From Microtetraspora glauca (lineage in GTDB: Bacteria; Actinomycetota; Actinomycetes; Streptosporangiales; Streptosporangiaceae), in assembly GCA_001570385.1 (NCBI GenBank), contig BBYL01000018.1, forward strand, positions 62,001 through 126,000: DNA of 64,000 nucleotides, given 5' to 3'. The stretch's first letter is position 1, and each line of letters begins with the position of its first letter. A program made the translations under genes and the position numbers. Below the pieces are notes generated by a model. The model did not search any database. It was given only the letters and a program-made list of their open reading frames with translations, and was not told where the DNA came from. Positions 24,833-37,268 of the stretch are shown here, one piece after another.

Positions 24833-24858
24833 ATCCCTAAATCAAGGTGGTAGTCGAG

Positions 24859-26127
24859 ATGAGCAAGAGGATTGCCGGGGTGGTCACCCTCGGCGTGGCC
24901 GCCGCGCTGGCCCTGTCCGCCTGCGGCGAGTCGAGCGGCGGTGACGGCGGTGGCGCCGACAAGGCCGCCGGCGGCTCGGTGACGCTGAAGCTCGTCGCCG
25001 CCGACTACGGCGACGGCCCGACCGCGGACAACAGCGGCGACAAGTTCTGGAAGGGCGTCGTCGACGAGTTCCAGGCCGCCAACCCGACCATCAAGGTCGA
25101 CGTCCAGGTCATCAACTGGAACGACATCGACACCCAGGTCGCCACCATGGTGCAGAACGGGCAGATGCCCGACATCCTGCAGACCGGCGACTACTCCGGG
25201 TTCGTCAAGGACGGGCTGCTGCACAAGGTCGACGAGGTGCTCTCGCCGAACACCCAGTCCGACCTGCTGGAGAAGTTCGCCGAGTTCGGCAAGGTGGACG
25301 GCACGGCGTACGGCATCCCGTTCGTCTCCTCCGCCCGCGCGCTGTTCTACAACAAGGACCTGTTCGCCAAGGCCGGGATCAGCGAGCCGCCGAAGACCTG
25401 GGACGAGCTGAAGGCCGACGCGGAGAAGCTGAAGAAGGCCGGGGTGTCCCAGCCGTTCGGCCTGCCGCTCGGGCAGGAGGAGGCCCAGGGCGAGTCGTTC
25501 CTGTGGTTCATGGGCAACGGCGGCGGCTACAAGGACGCCTCCGGCGCGTGGGCGATCGACTCGGCGCAGAACGTCGAGACGTTCACGTTCCTCAAGGACC
25601 TGCACGCGGCCGGCCTCACCACGCCGAACCCCGGCACCAAGGACCGCAAGACGGTCTGGGAGGACTTCGCGGCCGGCAAGGTCGGCATGGCCAACGGCGG
25701 CCCCATGTCGATGCCGATCTTCGAGAAGGGCGGCCTGACCAACTACGGCGTCGCGCCGATCCCCGGCAAGTCCGGCCCGCTCGACACCACGCTCGGCGTC
25801 GAGGACTGGATCATGGCCTTCAACAAGAACGGCCACCAGGAGGAGATCAAGAAGTTCTTCGACTTCTTCTACTCCTCGTCCGCCGTCCAGAAGATCAGCG
25901 ACACCTACAAGCTGCTGCCGGTGACCAAGTCGGGCATCGAGAAGCTCTCCACCGACGAGAAGCTCAAGCCGTTCCTCGACGCCCTGCCCAACGCCACCTT
26001 CTACCCCTTCACCGACCCGAAGTGGTCTGAGGTGAACTCCCAGATCAAGCAGACCATCGGCGGCGCCGTCACCGGTGATCCCGCGAAGGTCCTCGGGGCG
26101 ATCCAGAAGGTCGCCGCGGCCGGCTGA
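24859..26127 (+). CDS. Sugar ABC transporter substrate-binding lipoprotein (CUT1)
   Basis: A 422-aa extracellular binding protein. The signal peptide ends in the lipobox LALSAC (Cys about residue 22), and a Ser/Gly linker precedes the mature domain. SBP family 1 features are present: FQAANPTIKVDVQ, MPDILQTGD, YGIPFVSSARALFYNKDLFAKAGI and PKTWDEL. ATG 24859 has AAGGTGG 8 bases upstream; GTG 24847 is less likely. It delivers an oligosaccharide or amino sugar to the two permeases that follow. DasR-like sites hint at chitin-derived or amino sugars (inference). Confidence 0.92.
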   Translation: MSKRIAGVVTLGVAAALALSACGESSGGDGGGADKAAGGSVTLKLVAADYGDGPTADNSGDKFWKGVVDEFQAANPTIKVDVQVINWNDIDTQVATMVQNGQMPDILQTGDYSGFVKDGLLHKVDEVLSPNTQSDLLEKFAEFGKVDGTAYGIPFVSSARALFYNKDLFAKAGISEPPKTWDELKADAEKLKKAGVSQPFGLPLGQEEAQGESFLWFMGNGGGYKDASGAWAIDSAQNVETFTFLKDLHAAGLTTPNPGTKDRKTVWEDFAAGKVGMANGGPMSMPIFEKGGLTNYGVAPIPGKSGPLDTTLGVEDWIMAFNKNGHQEEIKKFFDFFYSSSAVQKISDTYKLLPVTKSGIEKLSTDEKLKPFLDALPNATFYPFTDPKWSEVNSQIKQTIGGAVTGDPAKVLGAIQKVAAAG

Positions 26128-26189
26128 TCCGGTGGTACGGCCCGCGCCCCGGCGGCGCGGGCCGTACCTCTTCGCAGGAAGCAGGAGTT

Positions 26190-27095
26190 ATGCAGCAGAC
26201 CTCCCCCCTGAAGCGGGCGGCGCACGCGCTGGCGCCCCTCGCGTGGATCGGCCCCGCCGTGGTGCTGATCGGCGTCGTGGTCGTGTGGCCCGTCGTCGCG
26301 ATGATCCAGTCGTCCTTCCTGAAGATCAGCCGGTTCGGCGTGGTCCAGGGATCCAACGGCACGGACAACTACGCCAAGCTGTTCGAAGAGCCCGACTTCG
26401 GCGGGGTGATGGCACGCAGCGTGATCTGGGTCGTGGCCGTGGTCGCCATCACGGTCCTGCTCTCGCTCGGCCTCGCCCAGCTCTTCAACCAGCGTTTCCC
26501 CGGCCGCCGCCTCGCCCGCTGGGCGATGATCGCGCCGTGGGCCGCGTCGGTGCTGATGACGGCGATCATCTTCAAGTGGATGCTCGACCCCGAGGTCGGC
26601 CTCCTCAACATGCTGCGGCACGACCTCGGCCTGCTCGACGCGCTCGGCACCGCGGACGCCGACCCGCTCGGCCAGGCGTCCACGGCCATGCCGTGGCTGA
26701 TCGCCGTCGCGGTGTTCGTCTCGCTGCCCTTCACGACGTACGCGCTGCTCGCCGGGTTGTCGACGATCCCCGCGGAGGTCTACGAGGCGGCCAAGACGGA
26801 CGGGGCCTCCCGGCTGCGCACGTACTGGTCGATCACGCTGCCGCTGCTGCGGCCCGCGCTCACCGTGGCGACGCTCATCAACGTGATGAACGTCTTCAAC
26901 AACTTCCCGATCATCTGGGTGATGACGCACGGCCAGCCCGGCTACTCGACCGCCACATCCACGATCTTCATGTTCATCCTCAAGGGCTCCGACATCGGCG
27001 AGTCCGCCGCGATGTCGGTCGTGAACTTCGGCATGGTGATCGTCCTGGTGGCGATCTTCCTCAAGGTCAGCAAGTGGAAGAACGAGGTGTCGTGA
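26190..27095 (+). CDS. Sugar ABC transporter permease 1 (MalF-like)
   Basis: A 301-aa inner-membrane permease with six hydrophobic segments. The ATPase-docking EAA loop is PAEVYEAAKTDGASRLRTYW (about residues 195-215). GCAGGAAGCAGGAG precedes the ATG. Its stop overlaps the start of the second permease. No ATPase gene follows, typical of actinomycete CUT1 systems that share one MsiK-type ATPase. Confidence 0.93.
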   Translation: MQQTSPLKRAAHALAPLAWIGPAVVLIGVVVVWPVVAMIQSSFLKISRFGVVQGSNGTDNYAKLFEEPDFGGVMARSVIWVVAVVAITVLLSLGLAQLFNQRFPGRRLARWAMIAPWAASVLMTAIIFKWMLDPEVGLLNMLRHDLGLLDALGTADADPLGQASTAMPWLIAVAVFVSLPFTTYALLAGLSTIPAEVYEAAKTDGASRLRTYWSITLPLLRPALTVATLINVMNVFNNFPIIWVMTHGQPGYSTATSTIFMFILKGSDIGESAAMSVVNFGMVIVLVAIFLKVSKWKNEVS

Positions 27096-27979
27096 TGACC
27101 GCCACCGAGACCCCTCCGGTCGCCGCGGCCACGGGCGCCGCCTCGGCCGCCGTTCCCGGGCGGCGGATGCCGCGGATCAGGACGGTGGTCGTCGCCGCGA
27201 GCGCGTACCTGATCGCGTTCGTCTTCCTCTTCCCGTACCTGGTGATGATCCTGACCGCGCTGCGGCCGCAGGCGGAGCTGCGCGAGCGCGCCTACCTGCC
27301 GACGGTCTTCGCGTGGGAGAACTTCGCCAACTTCTGGTCGGGCGGGCTGTCCGGGAACCTGCTGATCACGTTGCAGGTCGCGGCCGGATCGACGATCCTC
27401 GTGCTGCTGGTCGCCCTGCCCGCGGCGTACTACACCGCCAGGCACCGCTTCCGGGGCCGCATGGCGTTCCTGATCCTGGTGCTGGTCACCCAGATGTTCC
27501 AGCCGACCGCGATGCTGGTCGGGATCTACCGGGAGTTCTCCCAGCTCGGCCTGGTCGACTCGATCTGGTCGCTGATCCTGGTCAACGGCGGTTTCAACCT
27601 GGCCTTCGCGGTGTGGATCCTCAACGCGTACTTCTCCTCGATCCCGCGCGAGCTGGAGGAGGCGGCGTTCATCGACGGGACGGGCCGGTTCGGGGCGCTG
27701 TTCCGGATCACGCTGCCGCTGGCCGCGCCCGGCGTGGTCACCGCGCTGATCTTCACGTTCATCGCGGCCTGGAACGAGTTCGTGGTCGCCCTGACCCTGA
27801 CCACCTCGCCCGAGCAGCAGCCGCTGACCGTGCGGCTCAACTCCTTCATCGGGCAGTACCAGGTCGACTGGCAGAACCTGTTCGCCGGCTCGGTGATCGC
27901 CACCATCCCGGTCATCATCCTGTTCGCGCTGATCGAGCGGAAGGTCGTCTCCGGTCTCACCGCCGGGTCCATCAAATAG
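27095..27979 (+). CDS. Sugar ABC transporter permease 2 (MalG-like)
   Basis: A 294-aa permease with an N-terminal Ala/Pro-rich cytoplasmic tail and six hydrophobic segments. The EAA loop is PRELEEAAFIDGTGRFGALF (about residues 183-202), and the MalG-type AAWNEFVVALTL follows. ATG 27095 overlaps the previous stop (TGATG); GTG 27092 is possible. It is the last gene of the operon, followed by a strong hairpin. Confidence 0.93.
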   Translation: MTATETPPVAAATGAASAAVPGRRMPRIRTVVVAASAYLIAFVFLFPYLVMILTALRPQAELRERAYLPTVFAWENFANFWSGGLSGNLLITLQVAAGSTILVLLVALPAAYYTARHRFRGRMAFLILVLVTQMFQPTAMLVGIYREFSQLGLVDSIWSLILVNGGFNLAFAVWILNAYFSSIPRELEEAAFIDGTGRFGALFRITLPLAAPGVVTALIFTFIAAWNEFVVALTLTTSPEQQPLTVRLNSFIGQYQVDWQNLFAGSVIATIPVIILFALIERKVVSGLTAGSIK

Positions 27980-28006
27980 CCGCTCCGTACGGCGCGGCGG
28001 ACGCCA

Positions 28007-28038
28007 AGGGGCCCGCTCCCCGCTGGGAGCGGGCCCCT
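28007..28038. terminator. Bidirectional hairpin terminator, 14-bp perfect stem
   Basis: AGGGGCCCGCTCCC and its exact reverse complement flank a 4-base loop. It sits 28 bp after the permease stop and 51 bp from the convergent panD stop, so it can serve both. Confidence 0.85.
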
Positions 28039-28088
28039 CGCGCGCGTACGGTCCGGCACCCGCGTTCCGCCCGCGTTCAGCTGAGGGT

Positions 28089-28511
28089 TCAGCCGGCGGA
28101 GGCGGCGAGATCCCCGCGGACGAGGCCGACGCCGTCGGGGACCCCGGCCGGGTCGTCGCCGGTCTGGACCACCTTGTTGTCCTGGTCGACGAAGACGACG
28201 CTCGGCCGCAGCTCGCCGATCCTCTCCTCCGCCACCAGCGCGTACGCGATGATGATCACGAGATCGCCGACGTCGATCAGCCGGGCGGCCGCGCCGTTGA
28301 TCCCGATCACCCCGGAGTCCGCCGGACCCTCGATGACGTACGTGGAGAGGCGGTTGCCGTTGTCGATGTCGACGATGTCGACCTTCTCACCCTCCACCAG
28401 GTTCGCCGCGGCCATCAGCTCGCCGCTGATCGTCACGGATCCCACGTAGTGCAGGTCCGCCTGAGTGACGGTGGCGCGGTGGATCTTGGACTTCATCATC
28501 GTGCGGAACAT
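28089..28511 (-). CDS. panD: Aspartate 1-decarboxylase precursor
   Basis: A 140-aa PanD. It makes beta-alanine from L-aspartate for pantothenate and CoA. The self-cleavage site is intact in LHYVGSVTI: cleavage between Gly and Ser25 generates the pyruvoyl cofactor. MKSKIHRATVTQADL and YALVAEE are family-typical. The length is normal. It stands alone, without panB or panC, and converges on the sugar transporter operon. Confidence 0.95.
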   Translation of the reverse strand: MFRTMMKSKIHRATVTQADLHYVGSVTISGELMAAANLVEGEKVDIVDIDNGNRLSTYVIEGPADSGVIGINGAAARLIDVGDLVIIIAYALVAEERIGELRPSVVFVDQDNKVVQTGDDPAGVPDGVGLVRGDLAASAG

Positions 28512-28628
28512 GGTCCCCCGCAGAGTCTCGGAACTGGGTACCGGGCGCGACGGCTCCGGTCCTGCGCCGTCGATAGTACGGGATGCCTACCCGACCCGTT
28601 CCGGCCCGTGGCTCCGGTGGGACACCTG

Positions 28629-29573
28629 TCACCCGCAGTGTTCGAAGGGGCTGTTGTAGCTGCTTCCGCCCGTGGCGCCGCCCCACTTGACGCAGGTGCC
28701 GGCGGCCGAGGCGCGTACGGGGCCGGCGTAGTAGCCGTAGTCGCCCGAGTCGGTGGCGCGGGTCTTGCCCTGGACCTCGAGGTAGGCACTGGTGGCGGTC
28801 TTGCTGCCGAGGGAGGTGCGTTTGAAGGTGGTGACGCAGTTGTAGCCGTTGGAGGTGTTGTAGAGCAGGTAGACGGTTCCGGCGGAGCCGAGGGCGGCCG
28901 AGTCGATCACGCTGTAGCCGCTGCCGCACACCTGCTCCGGCGTGTACGGGTTGCTGCTGCTTCCGCCGCAGTTGTTGGACGTCACGGTCTGGACCGGATA
29001 GCCGAATGTGACGCCGTTGAACTTGGCCTTCTGGATGTTCGCCGGGTAGGAGGTGGCGTCGGTGCGTACCTCGTAGTGCAGGTGCGGCGAGATGTTGTTG
29101 CCCGGCTTGCTGGTGTTGCCGACCTCGCCGATCTTCTGGCCCTGGCTGACCGTGGCGCCCGCGCTCACGGAGCGGACCAGCAGGTGGGCGTAGTACGTGT
29201 ACCAGCCGCCGCCGTGGTCGATCTTGACCAGGTTGCCGAAGCCGTTCGTCGAACCCTGGTGCGCGGAGATCACGACCGTGCCGGAGGCGGCGGCGACCAC
29301 GGTGTCACCCAGATCGGCGTCGGCCGTGCTGCCCCGGTTGAAGTCGATCTCCCACGACTGGTGGGCGCTGCTCGCGTTGGAGTTGCCGGTCCAGGACTGG
29401 CCGCAGGGGAAGGGGAGCTGGAAGGCAGGCTCCGCCATGGCCGCCGAGGCGGTGGCGACAGCGGTGGCGCTGGTGGTGGTGGCGGCGGAGGCGGCGGCGG
29501 CGCCGGTGGAGGCGCCCGCGGTGACGCCGAGCAGCAATGCCAGCCCCGCCTTGACGATGGACGTGAGTCTCAT
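28629..29573 (-). CDS. Secreted M23-family metallopeptidase
   Basis: A 314-aa exported protein. A long Ala/Thr-rich signal peptide covers about residues 1-40. A LytM/M23 zinc peptidase domain covers about 50-200, with the first His/Asp in AHQSWEIDF and the HxH in HLHYEV. A Cys-containing C-terminal domain follows after a Ser-rich linker (NNCGGSSS). M23 enzymes cut peptidoglycan cross-bridges or peptides outside the cell. GAGGAAGG before ATG 29573 fixes the start. The C-terminal module (YTPEQVCGSGY onward) resembles one attached to many secreted actinomycete hydrolases; its function is unknown to me. Confidence 0.88.
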   Translation of the reverse strand: MRLTSIVKAGLALLLGVTAGASTGAAAASAATTTSATAVATASAAMAEPAFQLPFPCGQSWTGNSNASSAHQSWEIDFNRGSTADADLGDTVVAAASGTVVISAHQGSTNGFGNLVKIDHGGGWYTYYAHLLVRSVSAGATVSQGQKIGEVGNTSKPGNNISPHLHYEVRTDATSYPANIQKAKFNGVTFGYPVQTVTSNNCGGSSSNPYTPEQVCGSGYSVIDSAALGSAGTVYLLYNTSNGYNCVTTFKRTSLGSKTATSAYLEVQGKTRATDSGDYGYYAGPVRASAAGTCVKWGGATGGSSYNSPFEHCG

Positions 29574-29777
29574 GCCGATCCTTCCTCGCGGCCGACCGCC
29601 GGATTCTCCTGACGAAAGCCGCGAACTGACTGTGACAGCCCGTCGAAAGGTGCTGATGGGAGCCAAGGGTCCGGATTGACCGCACATGGAACATCCAAAA
29701 TCCATACGAAGGGCTGGCGAAGGCATGACATAAGGCGATAAATGGTGGCAGTGCCTCTGTAAGAGGAGCAGGCGGTC

Positions 29778-32756
29778 ATGACGGTTGATCAGCCCACGCA
29801 CAGAGTCCTCGGCTCGCTGGACGTCCGAATATCGGGGCGGCCCCTCCGGATCGGTGGTCCGAAACCGCGGATGCTGCTCGCCACGTTGCTGCTCGACGCC
29901 AACCGGACGGTCAGCACGGAGCTGCTCGTCGAGGTGTTGTGGCCCAGGACCCGCCCCCGTTCTGCCGTCGCGAACCTGCGCACCTACGCGAGCGCGCTCC
30001 GCACCGCACTCGGCCCGGCCGGCACGGGCATCCAGACCAGGCCCGGTGGCTACGCCATCGAGGTGGCACCGGACGACCTCGACGTCCTGATCTTCGAAGA
30101 GCTGGTCGAGCGAGCCGGGCGGGACCCGGCGGGCGCGGGTTCTCACCTGCGCCGCGCGCTCGCGCTGTGGCGCGGCGCCCCCCTTTCCGACCTGCCCGGC
30201 AGCCCGCTGTGGGACCGCCGCATCGAGCGGATCTCCGGGGTACGGCTCCGCGCCGCGGAGGAACTGGTCGCGGTGCGCCTGGCCGCGCGGGAGTACCCTG
30301 CCGCGATCGCCGAGTTACGCGGCCTGCTCGCGGAGCACCCGTTCCGGGAGGACCTCTGGCAGCGGCTCATGCTCGCGCTGCACTGGAGCGGCAGGCAGGC
30401 CGAGGCGCTGCGTTGCTACGGAGAGATCCGGCGGCGACTCGTCGCCGAGCTCGGCGTCGAACCGGGCCCGGAACTGCGGCGGATCCACCTCGCCATCCTG
30501 TCCGGAGACGCCACCGCACTGCCCGGGAGCGTGGTCGCCTCGCCAGGGGAGGCGGGTACCGAGACGAGGAAGACGCCCGTAGCCGTTCGGCATGCCGTTC
30601 CCGCGCCGCGCCAGCTTCCCCCGGACGTTCCGGACTTCACCGGTCGCGCGGAAGCCGTCGCCGCGCTCCTGGACGTGCTGGCGCTCGCGGCCCCGACTCC
30701 GTCCGCGCGCCCAACCCCGCCGTCGGCCGTGCCCGCACCCGGGTCCCTGACTGGGCCACCGTCGAGGCTCCCGAGCGGGCCTCCGGTGATCGCCGTGATC
30801 GTCGGGCCTCCAGGCGTGGGCAAGTCGGCGCTCGCGGTCCACTGCGCGCAGGCCGTACGGGATCGGTTCCCGCACGGGCAGCTCTACCTGTGCCTCGGCG
30901 GGGTGTCCGGCGCCCCCGCCGAACCCGCCGACCTGCTCGCCGAGGCGCTGCGGGCGCTCGGGATCGCCGGAGCCGCCCTGCCGTACGGCGTGCACGAGCG
31001 GGCGGCGCTCTACCGGTCGTTGCTGGCCGAGCGTCCCATGCTCGTGCTGCTCGACGACGCCGCCGGTGGTGCCCAGCTCCGGCACCTGCTGCCCGGCAGC
31101 GGCTCGGCCGTACTCGTGACGAGCAGGCGGCGGATCACCGAGATTCCCGGCGCGGCTCTGGTGGAGCTGGACCCGCTGCCGCGACCCGAAGCGGTGGAGC
31201 TGCTCGGCAGGATCGCCGGCGCCGACCGGGTCGGCGCCGAACCGGAGTCGGCCGCCGCCATCGCACGGGCCTGCGGGTACCTGCCCCTGGCCATCAGAAT
31301 CGCCGGAGCGCGGCTGGTGGGGCGGCCGGGATGGACGCTGCGCGTCCTCGAAGAGCGGCTGGCGGACGAGTCCACCCGCCTTGGCGAGCTGCGGGCGGGC
31401 GACCTGGAGGTACGGGAGAGCCTCGGACGGAGCTACCGCCTGCTGCCCGCCGACGCCGCACGGGTGCTCCGGGCGCTCGGGACGCTCGGCTCGCACCCGC
31501 TCCCCGCGTGGGTGGTGGACGCGGTGCTCGACCGGCACCGCGCGGACGATGTGATGGACGTCCTCATCGACGAGAACCTGCTGCGACAGGTCGGCACCGA
31601 CACGCTCGGACAGCCCCGATACCGGCTGCACGACCTCGTCCGCTGCGACGCCAGGGAACGCGCGGCACGTGATCCCGATCCCCACGCCCTTGCCCGCGTC
31701 GTGGGCGCCTGGCTGGTGGCGGCGGAACAGGCCACCGCGGGGCTGCCCACCACCGTCTTCAGCGTCACGTCCACGGCGGCGACGCGCTGGACGCCGGCCG
31801 TCGACACGCTCGGGCGGCTCGCGGAGAACCCGCTCTCCTGGTTCGACCAGGAACGGGACACCCTCGCGCGGGCGGTGGAGTCGGCGGCCGGAGCCGGGCT
31901 GGCCGGCTCGGCCTGGGGACTCGCGGCGGCCCTTGTGCCGTTCTTCGACCTGCGCTGCCACCTCGGCATGTGGCAGCGCACACACCACGCGGCCCTCGAC
32001 GCCGCCCGCGCGGCCGGAGACCGGCACGGCGAGGCGGCCATGCTCCGCGGCCTCGCGCAGGTGTGCCTCTACCAGGACCGCTACCGCGAGTCGGGGGAGA
32101 TGTTCCGGCGCTCCCGCGCCATGTTCCGGCAGGTGGGTGACACCAGAGGCGAGGCGATCTCCATCTGCGGGCTGGGCGCGGTGACCCAGTTCCGCGACGA
32201 TCACGCCACCGCGTTCCGCTATTTCCGGCAGGCCCTCGCGATGTTTCTCGGGCTGGAGGACCGGCAGGGCGAGGCGTACGCCCGGCAGGCGATCGGCCGC
32301 GTCTGGCTGAAGTCGGGCGACCTCGCGCAGGCGGCGGAATGGCTGGACGGCGCGCTGCGGCTGGCCAGGGACATGGGCGACGCCCACCGCGAGGGATGCG
32401 TCTCCATGCAGGTCGGACGCCTGCACGACCTGGCCGCGGACACCGAGGCGGCGATGCGTTTCCAGGGGCGGGCGCTGGACATCTTCGAGAGCCTCGGCGA
32501 CCGGCACTGCGGGGCCTACGCGATGCAGGGGATCGGCGGCCTCCAGGCGGCGCGCGGCGACCTCCGGCCCGCCTTCGTCCAGCTCGAACGCTCGTTGACG
32601 ATCTTCCAGCAACTCGGCGACCTGAGCGGCGCCGCCGCCAGCACCCAGATGCTCGGCGAGTTGCACCGATCCGCGGGGCGTACCGGCCTGGCCAGGGACT
32701 ACCTGGACCGGGCCGTCTGCCTGCGCCGCGGCCTCCGCGCCGGAGCGGGCGCGTAG
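29778..32756 (+). CDS. AfsR/SARP-family regulator with NB-ARC and TPR domains
   Basis: A 992-aa multidomain regulator. An OmpR-type winged helix (about 8-95) and a bacterial activation domain (about 97-245) form the SARP part. The P-loop GPPGVGKSA (about 343-351) and DDAAGG Walker B-like segment mark an NB-ARC ATPase. The C-terminal third (about 720-980) consists of TPR repeats such as GEAYARQAIGRVWLKSGDL. Such proteins activate secondary metabolism or development on a signal sensed by the TPRs. ATG 29778 follows AAGAGGAGCAGG. No biosynthetic cluster is adjacent. Divergent from the M23 peptidase gene, 204 bp apart. Confidence 0.92.
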   Translation: MTVDQPTHRVLGSLDVRISGRPLRIGGPKPRMLLATLLLDANRTVSTELLVEVLWPRTRPRSAVANLRTYASALRTALGPAGTGIQTRPGGYAIEVAPDDLDVLIFEELVERAGRDPAGAGSHLRRALALWRGAPLSDLPGSPLWDRRIERISGVRLRAAEELVAVRLAAREYPAAIAELRGLLAEHPFREDLWQRLMLALHWSGRQAEALRCYGEIRRRLVAELGVEPGPELRRIHLAILSGDATALPGSVVASPGEAGTETRKTPVAVRHAVPAPRQLPPDVPDFTGRAEAVAALLDVLALAAPTPSARPTPPSAVPAPGSLTGPPSRLPSGPPVIAVIVGPPGVGKSALAVHCAQAVRDRFPHGQLYLCLGGVSGAPAEPADLLAEALRALGIAGAALPYGVHERAALYRSLLAERPMLVLLDDAAGGAQLRHLLPGSGSAVLVTSRRRITEIPGAALVELDPLPRPEAVELLGRIAGADRVGAEPESAAAIARACGYLPLAIRIAGARLVGRPGWTLRVLEERLADESTRLGELRAGDLEVRESLGRSYRLLPADAARVLRALGTLGSHPLPAWVVDAVLDRHRADDVMDVLIDENLLRQVGTDTLGQPRYRLHDLVRCDARERAARDPDPHALARVVGAWLVAAEQATAGLPTTVFSVTSTAATRWTPAVDTLGRLAENPLSWFDQERDTLARAVESAAGAGLAGSAWGLAAALVPFFDLRCHLGMWQRTHHAALDAARAAGDRHGEAAMLRGLAQVCLYQDRYRESGEMFRRSRAMFRQVGDTRGEAISICGLGAVTQFRDDHATAFRYFRQALAMFLGLEDRQGEAYARQAIGRVWLKSGDLAQAAEWLDGALRLARDMGDAHREGCVSMQVGRLHDLAADTEAAMRFQGRALDIFESLGDRHCGAYAMQGIGGLQAARGDLRPAFVQLERSLTIFQQLGDLSGAAASTQMLGELHRSAGRTGLARDYLDRAVCLRRGLRAGAGA

Positions 32757-32798
32757 CGGAAGGCCGCGGGCGCGGGTAGTGGTCGAAGGTAGGGCCGC

Positions 32799-35595
<2,797 letters not shown>

Positions 35596-35603
<8 letters not shown>

Positions 35604-36267
35604 GGCGCGTCTCTCCGCGCGCGTCGTGGTCGTAGCGTCGGCGCACCCGGGGGAGGAGGCTCCGCCACAGCCGCCGCCACACCCATCCGGGGAGCACCGG
35701 GCTGCGCTCCTCACGCTCGACCCGGCCCCTGCGGTGTGCCAGTGGGCCGGCCGAGCCGGGGTCGTAGCTCAGCCGGTACTCCACCGCGCACACGTGCCGG
35801 ACGTTCTTGTAGCCGTAGTGCGCCGGGGCGACCAGGCGCACGGGAGCCCCCTGTTCCCCGGTCAGCGGCACGCCGTCGAGCCGGTCGGCGAGCAGGACGT
35901 CCTCGGCGAGAGCGTCGGCCAGCGGCAGGCAGCTCCGATAGCCGTCCAGTCCCGTGAAGGTCACCCAGGCGCACTCCGGATGCGGCCGTACCCGTGCCGC
36001 GAGCACCTCGTGCGCCGCCCGGAACGGGACGCCGCCCCAGAGCAGATCGGTCGCACTCCACGTCGTCACGCAGTGCAGGTCGCCGACCTGCTCCCGGCGG
36101 CCCGGCAGCGCGAGCAGCTCGGCGAGTTCGATCTGGACCGGCCGCCGCACCACGCCCGACACCGACAACACCGGCCGTGCGGGCACCTCCGGGCGGACCC
36201 CGGCGAATCTGGGCAGGCCGAACCTCCGCAGCGGGGCCAGTGACTGGCCACGGGGCAGCCCGCTCAT
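35596..36267 (-). CDS. Molybdopterin-dependent oxidoreductase (sulfite-oxidase fold)
   Basis: A 223-aa oxidoreductase of the sulfite oxidase / YedY-MsrP molybdopterin domain family. The likely Mo-coordinating Cys is in LHCVTTWS, followed by WGGVPF; AHYGYKNVRHV is also typical. There is no twin-arginine signal and no haem membrane partner nearby. The first residues (SLAPLRRFGLPRFAG) precede the domain directly, so it is probably cytoplasmic. The start overlaps the TetR stop (ATGA), indicating one transcript controlled by that repressor. Substrate unknown. Confidence 0.85.
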
Positions 36268-36812
36268 GAGCGCGCCCCCGGTGTCAGGCGCATGGCCAGG
36301 TGGTACACCTCGCGCAGATCGCCCGCGGTCATCGGCGGGGCCATCTGACCCGCTCCGATCAGAACGAGGTAGAGCAGGCGTGCCATCGGCACGGCGTCGG
36401 CCTCGGCGCCGCCGGTCTCCCGCCACAACGATCGCAGGTAGTCGAGGCGCAGGGCGTCGACGCGCTCCTGCGTCGCGCGGACCTCGCCATCCTGCGCCGC
36501 CCAGGCCCGTACGGAGATCTCCACGCGGGAGCGGTCGTCATCCTCGGCCAGTACGAGGGAGAGGAGTCGGTCCAGCCTGGCGAGGGGAGAGCCGCCCGAG
36601 CGCTCCACCTCGTCGATGTAGCGGGTGGTGTACTCCGCCGCGAAGTGTTCGAGGAGACCGGTCCTGTACCCCGCCATGCCCTTGAAGTGGTGGTAGAAGG
36701 AGCCCTTCGTGAGACCGAGCCGCCCGCACAGGCGCTCGATGGTCAGCGCGGGCGCCCCCTCCTCGCTCAGCACCCTGAGCCCCGCCTCAAGCCAGTCCTG
36801 CCTACTCGCCAT
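36264..36812 (-). CDS. TetR-family transcriptional regulator
   Basis: A 182-aa TetR-type repressor. The N-terminal helix-turn-helix is LTIERLCGRLGLTKGSFYHHFKG; the C-terminus is helical and ligand-binding. ATG 36812 is chosen over upstream in-frame options that would run through the operator. The 17-bp palindrome at 36847-36863 lies 35 bp upstream and is its probable binding site. It is co-transcribed with the molybdopterin oxidoreductase. Confidence 0.9.
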   Translation of the reverse strand: MASRQDWLEAGLRVLSEEGAPALTIERLCGRLGLTKGSFYHHFKGMAGYRTGLLEHFAAEYTTRYIDEVERSGGSPLARLDRLLSLVLAEDDDRSRVEISVRAWAAQDGEVRATQERVDALRLDYLRSLWRETGGAEADAVPMARLLYLVLIGAGQMAPPMTAGDLREVYHLAMRLTPGARS

Positions 36813-36846
36813 GCGCTCGTCCCGTCCTGTCGCCCTGCCCGGGAAA

Positions 36847-36863
36847 TACCATACGGTATGGTA
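36847..36863. promoter_or_regulatory. TetR operator palindrome
   Basis: TACCATAC-g-GTATGGTA is a perfect 17-bp palindrome upstream of the tetR/oxidoreductase operon. Sites of the type ATACC-GTATGG-like inverted repeats are usual for TetR autoregulation. Confidence 0.75.
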
Positions 36864-36956
36864 CGCCCGTTGAGGAACGGTCGGCTTCCCGGCGGACGAG
36901 GACCGAAGCGGCCGGATTGTCGGCACCGGCCACTAGGGTCGGCGGATCTGGCAACG

Positions 36957-37268
36957 ATGATCACCGATGATCAGGAGGGCCGGCATGGGCCGGACGACAC
37001 GCCCTCGCCCCGTGGGTGGCACCTCACCGATCCCTATCCGATGGTCTGTGACTGCGGCGAGGACATGCGGCTGCTGCTGAGGGTGGCCAGCTCCGAATGG
37101 GACGGCGACGCCGCGTGGCGGCCCGTCGAGGACGAGCCCACGGGCACGGAGCCGCGCTATCCGAGGGCGGACGAGCCGACGATGATCGTGATCGGGCGGG
37201 GGTACAGCCTCTGGATCTTCATCTGTCCCGGGTCGTACGACCACCCCCACCAGGTGAGCATGCGGTGA
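36957..37268 (+). CDS. Hypothetical protein with Cys/His-rich ends
   Basis: A 103-aa protein I do not recognise. It has a CDCGEDM segment near residue 31 and ends in IFICPGSYDHPHQVSMR, so Cys and His residues could bind metal. Composition (many acidic and aromatic residues) is protein-like rather than shadow-like. ATG 36957 is taken. The longer frame to 36300 runs antisense through tetR and is rejected. The first codons overlap an ATGATCA-rich stretch with no clear ribosome site. Confidence 0.55.
   Translation: MITDDQEGRHGPDDTPSPRGWHLTDPYPMVCDCGEDMRLLLRVASSEWDGDAAWRPVEDEPTGTEPRYPRADEPTMIVIGRGYSLWIFICPGSYDHPHQVSMR

Larger units (their letters stand above)
24379..24858. other. 480-bp non-coding control region before the sugar ABC operon
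   Basis: No credible gene is seen. The region is markedly richer in A and T than its surroundings (about 24500-24590 and 24690-24850). It carries CTGGTACCAG (24540-24549), CTCGTATACGAG (24553-24564, LacI-like), the AATATGCGCAA element, and three DasR-like sites listed separately. It appears to integrate several regulators. Confidence 0.7.

Noticed and set aside
28449..29612. 387-aa plus-strand ORF antisense to the M23 peptidase
   Set aside because: It consists of Val/Gly/Ala-rich runs ending in poly-Gly; it is the shadow of a signal-peptide-bearing gene.
36300..36956. Upstream extension of the small hypothetical gene at 36957
   Set aside because: It runs antisense through tetR; only the part after 36957 looks protein-like.
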